From assembly GCA_037501455.1 (NCBI GenBank), contig CM074859.1, positions 23,131,001 through 23,195,000 on the forward strand: a stretch of DNA of 64,000 nucleotides, in the 5' to 3' direction. A model generated the notes under the pieces. The model was not told where the DNA came from, did no database searches, and was given only the letters and a program-made list of their open reading frames with translations. This document shows positions 53,301-61,910 of this stretch, piece after piece (position 1 is the first letter of the stretch; the number at the start of each line of letters is the position of its first letter). This DNA is from Lantana camara (Eukaryota > Streptophyta > Magnoliopsida > Lamiales > Verbenaceae). Made by a program: the position numbers and the translations under genes.

Positions 53301-53514
53301 AGGCAGGGACACTTGGAGCGAAAGTTCGGGGGGGAGGATTGGAACCTGATCCTCCTGTTTCGTTTCCAGTTGGGAGGGGTGCAGTGGCGTCAACGTTTCC
53401 CGCCACAAGGGGCGGTACCCCTCCGGCGAGAGCAGGGCTCTCAGCGTTTTCTCCATTGGGGGGAGGAAGACCCCCCCTGTTCCCTAGAGTTCCAGATCTT
53501 GTGGCAGTAACCAT
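47392..53514 (-). CDS. Gag-pol polyprotein of the Tat-lineage Gypsy element
   Basis: A single open frame of 2040 codons. Order by approximate residue: Gln/Pro-rich N-terminus; gag (about 320-480, with EWYKKLPP and FNKEI segments); an unusual knuckle CAFHKQKGHDTNEC (about 582); aspartic protease LFDSGSSVNVLP (about 753); reverse transcriptase with YVDD (about 1192) and MDAFQGYYQI; RNase H (about 1360-1450); a second RNase H-like domain starting HTDGSSTS (about 1472) with NNEAEYEAL; integrase with an HHCC finger (about 1690-1730) and DDE residues in GIDIVGP, DNGSQF and the Glu of NGQAEVTNR. It ends RPWNAYNLRRFYV with no chromodomain. All active-site motifs look intact and there are no internal stops. 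The dual RNase H is a hallmark of Tat elements. Confidence 0.96.
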   Translation of the reverse strand: MVTATRSGTLGNRGGLPPPNGENAESPALAGGVPPLVAGNVDATAPLPTGNETGGSGSNPPPRTFAPSVPASHLGVYPMAMPPPGYALTKPGVMPGTTPGMIPLVPPYQVGTLNLPLAVPREIQGVEMPQLTTQQLQALYAQCESQAVQNAWEHFTMAYFPSYAGARIAPPLGGLPAHPLTMAQNALRAQQPPPPAPNQENQAPPRVQPERPVDGDDRAPRNEVAGNDEEVQSRATRRENRRNVGDPQLAAVQDQIRGLQNVVEQLSRARSHAPREGDERSKARDVRRPRSPVSHRRREASYEDPDERDYRIMAGDSPLVEEVLMTRAGKGKIPSSVNRYDGTTDPSEHLDHFVHLMHLYDHPDNYWAKVFVTSLTGMAQEWYKKLPPRSIRGYYDLTDAFVSHFNSLKAPAPAATALYSLVQGPSETLRSFMGRFNKEILLVEKPSMDFLRHVLFGAINMKHYVSKEFVEEVAKKKPRSLMEIREIADSFFTLEDMYIARERKMANAPRPIRNLEDKVEPNRSHRRSPIPARRHSSPPRRLERVPLNRPIAEVYSLADQKLFKRPPKLRETEAQKRSGKYCAFHKQKGHDTNECRHLEKEIQRLIAGGHLKEFVKVLEGYDEHCQALERRRSRSRSRSPRRQRPETSERNKGKGVDMENQPFAVIHMIAGGPSGGDSNASRRRHVRSYNQRPALPRSVLSVDSSPRSKEDDVIGFTEKDLEHIVTPHGIGKTSDCPMVVSLDVHNHTVKRVLFDSGSSVNVLPYSTFQQMNITNIPLEPLRTALVGFGGSEIVPRGQIRLATSFGRAPQRKTLSVLYTIVEVDLPYNIIIGRPALVDFKAVISTYHQKVKFPTPEGTGEILCNVKEAWECYILSLRSHKPKQSIQPGSTKKSVDFPELNEDGPERKRAKLNRKKNKKKTAGNVQCSESGPPGAVDGSSSENEGDEPKNTLTGKKRALEAPRPEVRIEPTEEFLTVELEPGNPDKTTQIGSSLDGPSQVLMIDFLRENLDVFAWKASDLTGIDPSVIVHRLNVDPTFKPIKQKKRDVHGFRKRVVEEEVNKLLDAQYIEEILYPEWLCNVVLVPKSANKWRMCNDFTDLNKACPKDHYPLPRIDQLVDSTAGCELMSMMDAFQGYYQIFMAPEDRPKTAFVVHLGVYCFKVMPFGLKNAGATYQRLVNRMFEREIGKSMEVYVDDMIVKSERQHSHLEDLKQTFDILRRYGMKLNPSKCTFGVRGGKFLGYMVSQRGIEANPEKIRAILDIPSPHNLREVQVLVGKIISLNRFISRSADRNLPFFKILRNARNFSWNEDCEKALQSMKQYLTSASLLTKPVPGENLFVYLSVSLEATSAVLVAIRERKHMPVYYLSKTLQGAEKRYMEIEKFAFALVNASRRLRPYFQAHSITVLTDQPLKQILSKPDVSGRLIKWAIELSQFDISFEPRTAIQAQAVADLLVERFNLETVPQEDEGLWLLHTDGSSTSQGGGAGVTLRDPLGTEVDYAIKLAFQVTNNEAEYEALIQGLRIALQNGAARVTAYVDSQLIASQIDGSYEAREATMARYLSSAKEEIAKFKEFHLLQVPRAENERADALSKFASALDGHSERVVTFLRTEEPLISKGEPSKEVHMIDPSEPCWLDEIVRFLRDGTCPSDKVEARKIKSKAPRFSLDTEGRLFKRSFQGPPMRCLRPSQAKEVLEHVHSGSCGNHSGGRILAKKILRSGFYWPSVLQDAIQYSKKCPKCQFHSNTPQLPAAQMIPIDVSWPFDQWGIDIVGPLPMAVGQKKFVILAVDYFTKWAEAEAVAKITFKVVRDFIWKNIICRYGIPRVLISDNGSQFIAADTRDWCYELGIEQRFTSVGHPQANGQAEVTNRTILQHLKTMLESKKGEWAEELQGALWAYRTTPRAATGETPYSLVYGSEAMIPAEIAQESARVAYFEPTVNDVNRALELDLLDERRDSAWARIHKYKATVARQYNKRVKERTFQLGDLVLKKVEVSKHVGKLDPNWEGPFKVIQVRANNTYLLETLQGERLPRPWNAYNLRRFYV

Positions 53515-53588
53515 GATTCAAGACTTAGGTGTTACTCTTCAACTAGCTTTCAGAGGAAGAAAATGGCAATACCAAAGAAGTTGGTGAT

Positions 53589-53609
53589 GGTTTCCCACAG
53601 ACGGCGCCA
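53589..53609 (-). other. Primer binding site of the Tat element
   Basis: On the minus strand, four T after the LTR end comes TGGCGCCGTCTGTGGGAAAC. A sequence beginning TGG next to the 5' LTR is the expected tRNA primer site. I do not identify the tRNA with confidence. Confidence 0.8.
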
Positions 53610-53613
53610 AAAA

Positions 53614-54458
53614 TGATGGTGCAAAGAATCTGAGTTTCCTAATGCAACAACACTTTAGAATTTGTTTGAAAAGGGAAAGACCATCACAGGCGTGAGAGCC
53701 TCAGGATCTGGGTTTCCTTTTGTGCGTGGGTTCTTCCAGCTAGGATAACACCAAGTATGCAAGATTCAAAGGTAGTGTTACTGTGGCGAAATGAAAAGCT
53801 TGGGAAGATCAACGAGAAAATGCCCAGAACAGTGTGTGTGGTTTAGTATGCAGATGATCACTTGGGAGGAAATGCATGACTTCTCTCTTATTTATATGTT
53901 AGGGATGGGGGTAAATGGGTAAATTGACCATGTGGTCCCAAACCTGTGTTGCCCTAACACGCGTCAGACTTTGGTGGAGTGAGAATGACATCCCTGAAAA
54001 GGGTGACGGCGTGTCAGGTGCGCGGGGGAAAGTACTTTTGTGTCAGAGGTTGTTGACGAGGGTTATGCGGGGGATGGGCCTAGGATTCTTTCTGCCGAGG
54101 TTCGGATCCAACGAAACGGGGCATGGTCATGCCCGAACGCTGGTGACGCTCGAAGAGTGCATGGATGGCCTCCCCGCGATATATGACCCTTGAGCGTCGG
54201 AATCCCGAGCGTATTAGTGGGGCCCTCATGTGGGTGCTTCCCTGTGAAGGATAACCCTGAGGGCCGCTATCCGAGCGTCAAACCCATTGGTTAGGGCCCT
54301 TGGTCCGAATGGTCACCCGCTGACTGATGGGTGACACTAGCTGGCATTTGAGCGGAGTGAAGGCCCATGAGCCCACCAAGGCGAGCGTCAGGGTATTAGT
54401 CAGCGGTGTGCTGCCACGTGGACGGCTCTGATTCGAGAGTGATTTTCAGGCCTCATCA
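53614..54458 (-). repeat. 5' LTR of the Tat element (right in this window)
   Basis: 845 bp. Identical to the left LTR apart from two substitutions three bases apart near 54028-54030. The minus-strand TATA box (TATAAATA, complement of 53889-53896) should drive genomic RNA toward gag-pol. Confidence 0.96.
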
Positions 54459-54889
54459 CTAATGAACTGTAACTTTTGCCCCATAACTTTTGCCCCAAAT
54501 TGTACTTAACGACAAAAATACATTTTTCGTCCATTACTTGATAGATGAGGCCAAAATTACAACTTTTTTAAAATAATGGGACTAAATGTGTTATTTTCAA
54601 ATATATGAGACTAAAATTACAAAAGACATCAAAAATATAATTTGCTTTATTTTTTATTATATTAAACTCCTTTTTTTCCTTTTTTTTTTTTTTTTTTTGT
54701 CTCATAAATTTGTTAACACTCCTATAAGACCATAATTCATAAATTTCATAAAATATAGATTATTATTTTATTTAGAAAACATGTTATTAACTTATGATAG
54801 AAAAATGGAATAAGGAAATCAGCAGCGGATAATTATCGAGTGTCGTTGAAAACAGAGGACAATTCAGAGCAGCCGCAGAGGAAAACAAT

Positions 54890-56787
54890 ATGAGCACAGT
54901 GAAGGCGGTGGCCGTCGTCTCCGGCGCGGACAACGTCAAAGGCTTCATCCAGTTCTTACAAGACGCAGCTGGTAATTTCATCTTTTTTTTTTATTATTAT
55001 TATTTCGTTTTTGATGTAAGGAATTAACATAAAGCTACTGGAATATCATGAGCAATTCGGGAATTCTGATTATTGGTAGCGAGTTTGTTGATATTGGCAT
55101 TGGCAGGTACCCATGTGAAAGGGAAAATCAGTGGGCTGAAGCCTGGGCTCCATGGCTTTCATATTCATGCTCTCGGGGACACCACCAATGGCTGCAATTC
55201 CACTGGTTGGTGTCTGTTTCTGCATATCATGCGTCCATGAACTTATGATTTTGCTTTGATCTTTTAGTGGATGAAGTTAGGATGATGCTGGGTTGTTGTG
55301 TTTATGAATTCATTGTTTTTATTTAAGCTTTTCCAAATGAGATGAAGTTACAGGGTTTTCCCCAAAAGAGATGAAGTTGTGATTGAATGATGCCCTGTTG
55401 TGTAAAAGACTAGATCGAGATTTTAATTGGGTTATCCGAATCAGATGAAGTTGACATGAATTTTGATGATTAGTATTATGATTATCTACTTGAATTCGAA
55501 GCTCACCTAGTCTAGTAGCCGGATTCATCATCTCTATTTAGACGAACCCTATAACATACACCTTTTCTTGTGGTAATTAAGTAAGCAAAGTTATTTCCAA
55601 TTTCAGGGCCTCATTTCAATCCATTAAAGAAGGATCATGGATCCCCCTCAGACACCGAACGTCATGCGGGTGACCTGGGAAACATTGTGGCTGGATCAGA
55701 TGGTCTGTTTTCTTGATTCATTTTATTGGTTTATTTGTGGAATTTAAGGGTCACTTAACCATCTGTGTTGAGTTAATCAACTTTTGACGGTGCAGGGGTT
55801 GCTGAGTTCTCGATTACTGATAGACATGTAAGTTTCTCTGACAGTTCCCATTTAGAATGAATGTTACGAGTATGTTGAGTATTTTTTCTCATTCAAGTAT
55901 ACTTTATGTAGGAATGAAGTAATTACTCTATTTGAAATGTCAAAAAGTTGCTATACTTGCAGTAAAGACCAACAGAAGCAAGTTTCTAAGATAGAATCAT
56001 GGGTTCGATTCTTGATACCACGGGCCATGATTTTAACAGGAGAATACAGCTCCTGAAACAATATTTGTTGATAATCGAGGATACATAAATGTTGTTGAGA
56101 CCGCCGTTGTGTTACCACCATTACATCATTTCTTTTTCACAGATTCCACTAAGTGGTCAACATTCTATACTGGGAAGAGCTGTTGTTGTGCATGCAGATC
56201 CTGATGACCTGGGAAAAGGTATTATAAAGAATCTAAAGATCAAAGAATCCTGTTCCTTTTATCTTCCTTACCATATGAAACCAAATCATTCGGGATGTTG
56301 AACAGGTGGACACGAACTCAGCAAAACAACTGGCAATGCGGGTGCCAGAATTGGATGTGGTAATTTCTATAATATCCATGCAAATCTTCTCCTTTATATT
56401 CAGCTTTACTTGTTGTCAGCAGATTTTTCTTCTATGGTATGTTTGATGCTTGGCTCTTAGCAAGGAAAACATATTCATATTACGCTTCGTTGATGATCAG
56501 TGCAATTCGGTAAAGTTTCCTCATAGAGCTTCTAGGCTGTGATTGCACAAAAATGGGTTTCTTGCTTCCATACGATATACCTTATGTTTAAAGCTCAATC
56601 CAATCTTGATGAGTTGATGATAATCATTAAGTTGCAACGCCTTGGTTTGCTAACAAGGGAATCAAACAAATTTCCCATAAATCTTTCATGTGTATTATTT
56701 TGGCTAAAGTGGGACAACTAACAGGTAAATTTGCTGGTGCTTTTGTCTTGTTTGGCAGGTATAATTGGGCTTCAATCATCAGTCTAG
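54890..56787 (+). CDS. CSD: Superoxide dismutase [Cu-Zn], 7 exons
   Basis: Dismutates superoxide to hydrogen peroxide and oxygen. Exons 54890-54971, 55107-55205, 55607-55702, 55796-55827, 56143-56218, 56306-56359 and 56759-56787 sum to 155 codons plus stop. All metal ligands are present: [29 protein letters not shown], and VVVHADPDD. So are the disulfide Cys pair (NGCNSTG, IGCG) and the active-site Arg (GARIGCG). There is no plastid transit peptide. The sequence pattern ([22 protein letters not shown]) is closest to the CSD3 group, but the C-terminus reads GLQSSV and lacks the AKL peroxisome signal of Arabidopsis CSD3, so a cytosolic location is likely. A nested transposon ends only about 240 bp upstream of the ATG. 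Confidence 0.95.
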
Positions 56788-57372
56788 TGATGCTTCTGAT
56801 GAATGTAGAAGGTTACGTAATGGCCAACAACATATACAGAGAACAAATCCCCATCTAAATGTAATGCAATGAGTATAAATACTTGAGCTGCTGATACCAT
56901 GGAGAGTTTTTGTTGGGAAAGTTGTTGGTTCATCCTCTTGTGTGTTTTTGTTTACACTGTATTGGGATGATAAACTATTGGGAGAATAAACACCGTTTAT
57001 CAAACAATTTAACTTCTCTGTTTCAAGATTTCATTAGAAACTGGCAACTTGTACTGCAGCATTCCATTCCCTCTACTGCTAAACTTAACTCTTGAAATCA
57101 TGAGAAATAATGGAAAGCTGGATTGAAGTGTTTTGTGAATCGTAGAGTTCCGCGATCAAAGGTTTCAAAAACCTATGAGAAAAGCTAAAATGTGAACAAT
57201 ACAGGACATGGGAATCTAAAGTTAGCCAAACATCAATACATGGCATGGCAACCCTATTAGACGACTAACTGGTTGTTACAAGGGTCTTTCTGATGAAGTG
57301 CTTGAAATCAAATGCGACAGAGTATAAGCATTCCTTGCAACTTCAATCCTTCTGTGCGGCATTTCATCATCT
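56788..57372. other. Convergent 3' regions of the SOD and nCBP genes
   Basis: Tail-to-tail spacer of 585 bp between the two stop codons. It should hold both 3' untranslated regions. No other feature is seen. Confidence 0.65.
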
Positions 57373-59553
57373 CTACCCTCTCAGCCAAGTGTTGCGGTAT
57401 GAGGAGTTGTCTCGTAGTGACGCATCGTGGGGCTTGTATTCCATTACGTAGCTTTGGGGGAGCTTCAAGTGCCGCTTGATGGAATCCCTCAAGGCCATCA
57501 CTGCCTGTGGATTAATAGTATTTGTTCAAAAAGATGGAATAGAAGGTAAAGGGAAACGGAAACGGAAACGGAAATGAGGAGAAGAAAATAAGCTGACCTG
57601 ATGATCAGATGCATTGCGGTTCCACACGCTCAATATATCCTCGTTAAAACGGATGCTTAATACGGCACCACAAATATTGTCCCCATAATCGAGTTGATCT
57701 CCTACTAATGCAAGCACCTGGAAGTCAAATCCAAGAGAAAAACGGTAGTCAGTTCGTGTTTGTGCTATTTTGGAACCCATCATTGAATATTGAATGAAAT
57801 TCCGACTTATAATGTTGTACAAAAGACTATTTTTTTTTAAATAAAGTTGTAATAATCAAGCATACAATGGTGATTACATCAAGAAGATAATTCAAATGTT
57901 CAATGCATGAAATTTCAAAATTTCACTACTAATTATTTATTTGTCATACCAGATCTTCCCAAAAACGGCCCGAGATGGCTTTTTTGAATCTAATAATCCA
58001 CTTCCCGCCATTGCAGTTGGCAGAATCCTGACAAGGGAAATGAAATATTATAATTTAAGGGGATGTGAGATTTACTCTTAAAAATAAAGAGAGTAGCAGC
58101 TATATACTAGCACAAGAAATGAATACATACCTCCCAAAGTGGACGAATACCGTCCTTGAATAGATGCAAATCAGTTGGGCTTGGCAATGTTGAGGGCCGA
58201 GCTAAATGACAATAGCAAACCCAGAAAGTTTCGACCTGAACCAGTCGATTTATAATAACAAAACGCATTAGAGAATGCATAAAACTCTGGAAGTGAATGT
58301 CTCAAGGATAAAGCTCAGTACATGACCTGCTTGGATAATTCATACTGAAAGGAGAGGAACTTACCGTACTGAAATCCACAATCTTCTTGATATTATCCTC
58401 GTATGATGTCTGAGTCCTGACCCCAGGAGTTCGACGAGTGTACCAAAATACAAATTTGATCTGAAGATCATAAATGGACAATTAGATAGGACGGCAATAT
58501 CATTCAGCAAAGCCAATAATTCACCCATTCATAATTCCATCTAACCAATAACCAATTTTTCAGGAAAATCTTATGGAAGCGGACAAGGCTGTAAATCTGC
58601 CCTTTTATGGTGCAACATGAAACAGCCTACTCATTAATAACTAGTACTTGACACTTTCATCCTGTTGGACCTCGCATATTGGGAAATAACATAGCGCAGA
58701 AAGTTTTTCACTTCATTTGGTTAGCAAAGGAAATGATAAATGCTTGCGTAGACAGATGTTAAATATACTGTTACGGGACAAGTTGATTCCTTTATGGAAC
58801 AAGTGAAGGAATGATTCCTTTTCTTTTTCTTTTAGTTTCCTAACAAGAGGAACTCTGCTACACTAGCATCACTGGGTACCTCATTCAATCGAAGAAATCA
58901 GTCATGTAATTGCTTTAGAGGTTTCTCAGATTCTCTGAAATCAGTTATGTAATTGCTTTGGAGGTCTCTTAGATTCTCTCCATGATTCAGGAATATGCTT
59001 GAAACATTATAAATAAGTTTTTCAATCTAAAGCCCTCACAATAATCAGCAACATTTTAAAACGATTAAAAAGAAAAAAAACAGCAGCAACCGAAGAAAAT
59101 ATAATCAACTACGGGTTAATGCTTCCTTCAACCAGCTTGAACAAGCTCATCCGCAAGCACATGATGTGAATCACGAACCAAAATGAGAATCCACTTAATT
59201 CAACGAATTTAAACACAATCACGAGCAAGGATCTTTGCCATTTTCATCTAAAATTCAACAGATCATTAACTTAAAAACGAACTTATCACTACCCAAAAAG
59301 CCGTCAAGTCCTCCACCGCAAAGCTAGAACACGTCATTCCCGAAATGCAAAGAATGTAAAAACTCAACCCTCAAACAACTCGAACAACGAATCAAATTCT
59401 AATGCGCAAGCACACAGGGTAGAATAGGTTTCAAACCTTAAGAGGGTGCAACCCGGCCTTGAGATCGAGGGCTATCCGTTCTCGTTCCTCGTCGGAAGAG
59501 GGCTGAGTGTAATCGTTGGCGTCGTGCTCTTTCTTCTCTGCAGCCAATTCCAT
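57373..59553 (-). CDS. NCBP: eIF4E-family novel cap-binding protein (nCBP / 4EHP-like), 6 exons
   Basis: Class II eIF4E homologue that binds the mRNA cap in the cytoplasm and modulates translation. Exons 59437-59553, 58365-58460, 58131-58235, 57950-58027, 57598-57717 and 57373-57504 give 215 codons with consistent phases, close to the Arabidopsis length. Seen in order: a short acidic N-terminus (MELAAEKKEHDANDY), HPLKIKFVFWYTRRTPG, the cap-sandwich Trp in IRPLWED, GGKWIIRF, GRFWEDL, and LALVGDQLD followed by ICGAVLSIRFNEDILSVWNR. The end is NSSYRNTWLRG. The WYTRRTPGVR motif and conserved C-terminus separate nCBP from canonical eIF4E and eIF(iso)4E. Confidence 0.95.
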
Positions 59554-59806
59554 TTTCCGAGCTATCACCTCTCAAGCCCTAAAACCTTCGTCGTTGTCTT
59601 CTCTCTTTTACTCTTTGTTGTTGGTATTATATTTACAGTTCGATTTTGTGGAAAGGAAGATGAGGTCAGATTATGAAAGGACCTCGTTTGAGACTTGAAG
59701 CTTCTTATTAGGTTCCTAGATGGGCCCATTTTGAAATGTTCGAAACTTTGAATCTATCTCATCTGTGCCCAAAATAAGCCCAATAACTTGGGATAGAATC
59801 GGCCCG
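59554..59806. promoter_or_regulatory. Upstream region of nCBP
   Basis: Contains GGGCCCA near 59724 and AGCCCAATA/GGCCCG words near 59777-59806, similar to site II/telo-type elements of plant translation genes. The hAT-like MITE starts at 59807, about 250 bp upstream of the ATG. Confidence 0.4.
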
Positions 59807-60446
59807 TAGGGCTGTCGATGGGGCGGATTTTAATCTGAATTCGATCCAAATCCGATCGGAATTTTATCATATCCGTTCGATAAAAAAATTCGATGAATCA
59901 TATCCGATTATAAATATTCGTTATCCGAAATAAATGGATCGGATATGGAATTAAGGAATCCAATCCGTTAAAGATCAGAATCCGATTTTTTTATAATAAA
60001 TTATTAAATTAATTATTTTATTAGTAAAAAATATTAAATAGAATAATTAAAATTAAAATTTTCATATATGTTCACTATAAATAATAATAAATTTTAAATT
60101 ATATATTCTAAAAAATATGTTTTTCTTTATTAAAAATCTTGAATTAACCTATTTTAAATGCATATACACAAAACCATTAAAGAATTCATTAAGTAATAAT
60201 TATTTGTTAAATATTAAATATTTATATTTATTTATTTATTTATTTATTTTCTTTATAAAAAAATTTTTAATTTTATTATTAATCGGGCCGGATCTTTTAT
60301 AGGATCTGATCCGACCCATTAACATACGAACTTAGTATTAATGAATCCGAATCCTGTAGGATTCGGATCCGGTTATCGGATCTTCTTGTCGGATTCGGAT
60401 CCGGAATTTCTTGGTCCGGTCCGAATCCGACCCGTTGACAGCCCTA
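59807..60446. mobile_element. hAT-like MITE, about 640 bp
   Basis: Starts TAGGGCTGTCGATGGGGCGG and ends with the imperfect reverse complement (CGACCCGTTGACAGCCCTA when read forward as GACCCGTTGACAGCCCTA). The interior is rich in TCGGATCCGGAT-type palindromic words at both ends and AT-rich in the middle. No coding sequence. A matching 8-bp target duplication was not found, perhaps because the next element inserted at its end. Confidence 0.68.
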
Positions 60447-60448
60447 AT

Positions 60449-60874
60449 TAGGGATGTATACGAATCGAGCCAGTTCGCGAGCTGATCGAATCGAGCTGGT
60501 TAAAGTTCGAATTCGAAAAGTTCGAGCCGAGGTCGAACCGAACTCGAACTCGAACCCGAACCTTTTTACTCTTGTTCATGGCTCGCGAGCCGACCTATTA
60601 TATTTTAAAAAAATTAATATATATATATATATACACATATATATATATATATAATAATATTTTATTTTTGATTTTTTTTATAAAGATTATATCTTGGTTT
60701 CGAATTCGTGACCAAGCCGAACCGAACTCGAACCAGTGGACGAACCGAACCTCGAATCAAAAAAATAGAGTTCGTCGAACTCGAACACGAGCCCGAACCG
60801 AGCAAAATAAGTTCGAGCCGAACCTCGAGCCAGAAAAAAATAACAAAGTTCGATTCGGTTCGTATACATCCCTA
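60449..60874. mobile_element. hAT-like MITE, 426 bp, with 8-bp TSD
   Basis: Terminal inverted repeat of about 16 perfect bases (TAGGGATGTATACGAA at the left, its complement at the right). It is flanked by GCCCTAAT (60441-60448) and GTCCTAAT (60875-60882), 7 of 8 matching. The left target copy overlaps the last bases of the preceding MITE, so this element inserted into that one's edge. The interior has many TTCGAGC/GCTCGAA words at both ends, giving a long imperfect hairpin. Confidence 0.82.
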
Positions 60875-61244
60875 GTCCTAATCACTCGTTTCTCAACAAT
60901 CACAAGGAGATTCAAACTTTAATCGGATAATCAAAAAACTCGAAAGTGTTCGGACTGAGTTTTTATTAAAAATTTAACACTTGCATCAATTGAATTACGA
61001 ACCAGGAAGTAAGATTAATTAGAAATCTTATGTTTGAATTCTTTTTTCTTAAAATATCACTATTATTGAATGAAATTTTTTTATATCTTTGGGTTTATAA
61101 CTAGCTCCAACAACCACACATCCACACCTTAGTGGTACGGTATGATCCATACTGATTTGGATATTCGATTGTAAATATTTATAATTACAATTGAAGTCGT
61201 TTATTATGTAGAATAAAAGAATCATTTCAGATATCCGATTGGAT

Positions 61245-61351
61245 ATATCAATCAAGATTGGTTCAAGTGGTTAAAGATTTTTTATTTTTTTTTTAGGATA
61301 AAGATTTAAATTCGAAGATTTTTGCCCCTTGAGGTTTGTAAAAAAAAAAAA
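61245..61351 (+). mobile_element. tRNA-derived SINE, plus orientation
   Basis: A-box-like TTGGTTCAAGTGGTTAAA, a weaker B-box (AAATTCGAAG), the shared motif TGCCCCTTGAGG and a poly(A) tail. Flanked by the perfect 12-bp repeat ATCCGATTGGAT at 61233-61244 and 61352-61363. Confidence 0.85.
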
Positions 61352-61664
61352 ATCCGATTGGATGTCTAGTTATAAATATTTGAATTCTCATTGGATTATC
61401 CGATTATAAATATTAGAGTGGTTTACTCATGTATCTTATAAGAATATAGAAAAATATAATTTGGTCCTCTTAATTAAATAATTATAAATATAATTATTTA
61501 ATTAAAAAGGATAAAATAGTAGTTCTTTATATGTCTTTGGGATCCATTTATAATTATGTTCTAAAGGGTTATAAATATTTATAACTCGAATAAGCAAATT
61601 GGATTAGGACCCAATTTTCTAAATAATAGAATACTTTTTACAACTTCATACAGATATATATCAG

Positions 61665-61910
61665 TAAAAAGGGGCAGTTTGAAATAAGTCCTCATCAATT
61701 TGAAATATTTTTACTTAACTCCCCATAAAATTATACAACATAATAGGATATAAATACTGCATTAGAACGTTTTAGTACTACATTTTGTGAAAATTATACA
61801 ATATATTTTGAGAGGTATTTTAAGTACTACATTATATGAAAATCATACGACATTTTGCCCAAATGGAAAGTTGAATAAAAATATGATGCCCAATTGCACA
61901 TTACCAGCAA
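61665..61910. mobile_element. MITE-like element, family 1, copy 2
   Basis: Contains ACTTAACTCCCCATAAA, ACATAATAGGATATAAATAC, TAGAACGTTTTAGT and TATTTTGAGAG in the same order as the reverse complement of 12200-11867. It is shorter, so one of the two has an internal deletion or expansion. Ends are approximate. Confidence 0.68.

Larger units (their letters stand above)
42047..54458 (-). mobile_element. Complete Ty3/Gypsy LTR retrotransposon, Tat lineage
   Basis: A 12,412-bp element whose sense strand is the minus strand. Two 845-bp LTRs (TG...CA) flank it, with a perfect 5-bp target duplication CTAAT at 42042-42046 and 54459-54463. In sense order it has LTR, PBS, one 2040-codon gag-pol frame, an antisense spliced gene, polypurine tract and LTR. 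A second RNase H-like domain after the reverse transcriptase RNase H, the absence of a chromodomain, and an antisense extra gene before the 3' LTR all point to the Tat lineage (compare Grande, Retand, Ogre). The LTRs differ at only two sites, so insertion was very recent. Everything needed for autonomous movement appears intact. Confidence 0.95.
41717..54647. mobile_element. Mutator-like MITE, split by the Tat retrotransposon
   Basis: Sequences at 41717-41870 and 54490-54647 are inverted repeats of each other over about 140 bp, roughly three-quarters identical. They share AGCAAATTATATTTTTG, TCTTTTGTAATTTTAGTCTC and further words. The outer flanks are a perfect 9-bp direct repeat TATTTTTTA (41708-41716 and 54648-54656), the length typical of Mutator-like elements. 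With the retrotransposon and its own 5-bp repeat removed, the host element is only about 510 bp and has no coding sequence. It is therefore a non-autonomous element with long terminal inverted repeats. Confidence 0.82.

Noticed and set aside
52647..53587. Plus-strand open frames opposite gag (up to 145 codons)
   Set aside because: Mirror frames of the GC-rich gag coding sequence. No introns or start context, unlike the real antisense gene at 43484.
55960..56040. tRNA-like B-box (GGGTTCGATTCTTG) in a SOD intron
   Set aside because: No complete cloverleaf, A-box spacing or target duplication seen; probably a degraded SINE or chance.
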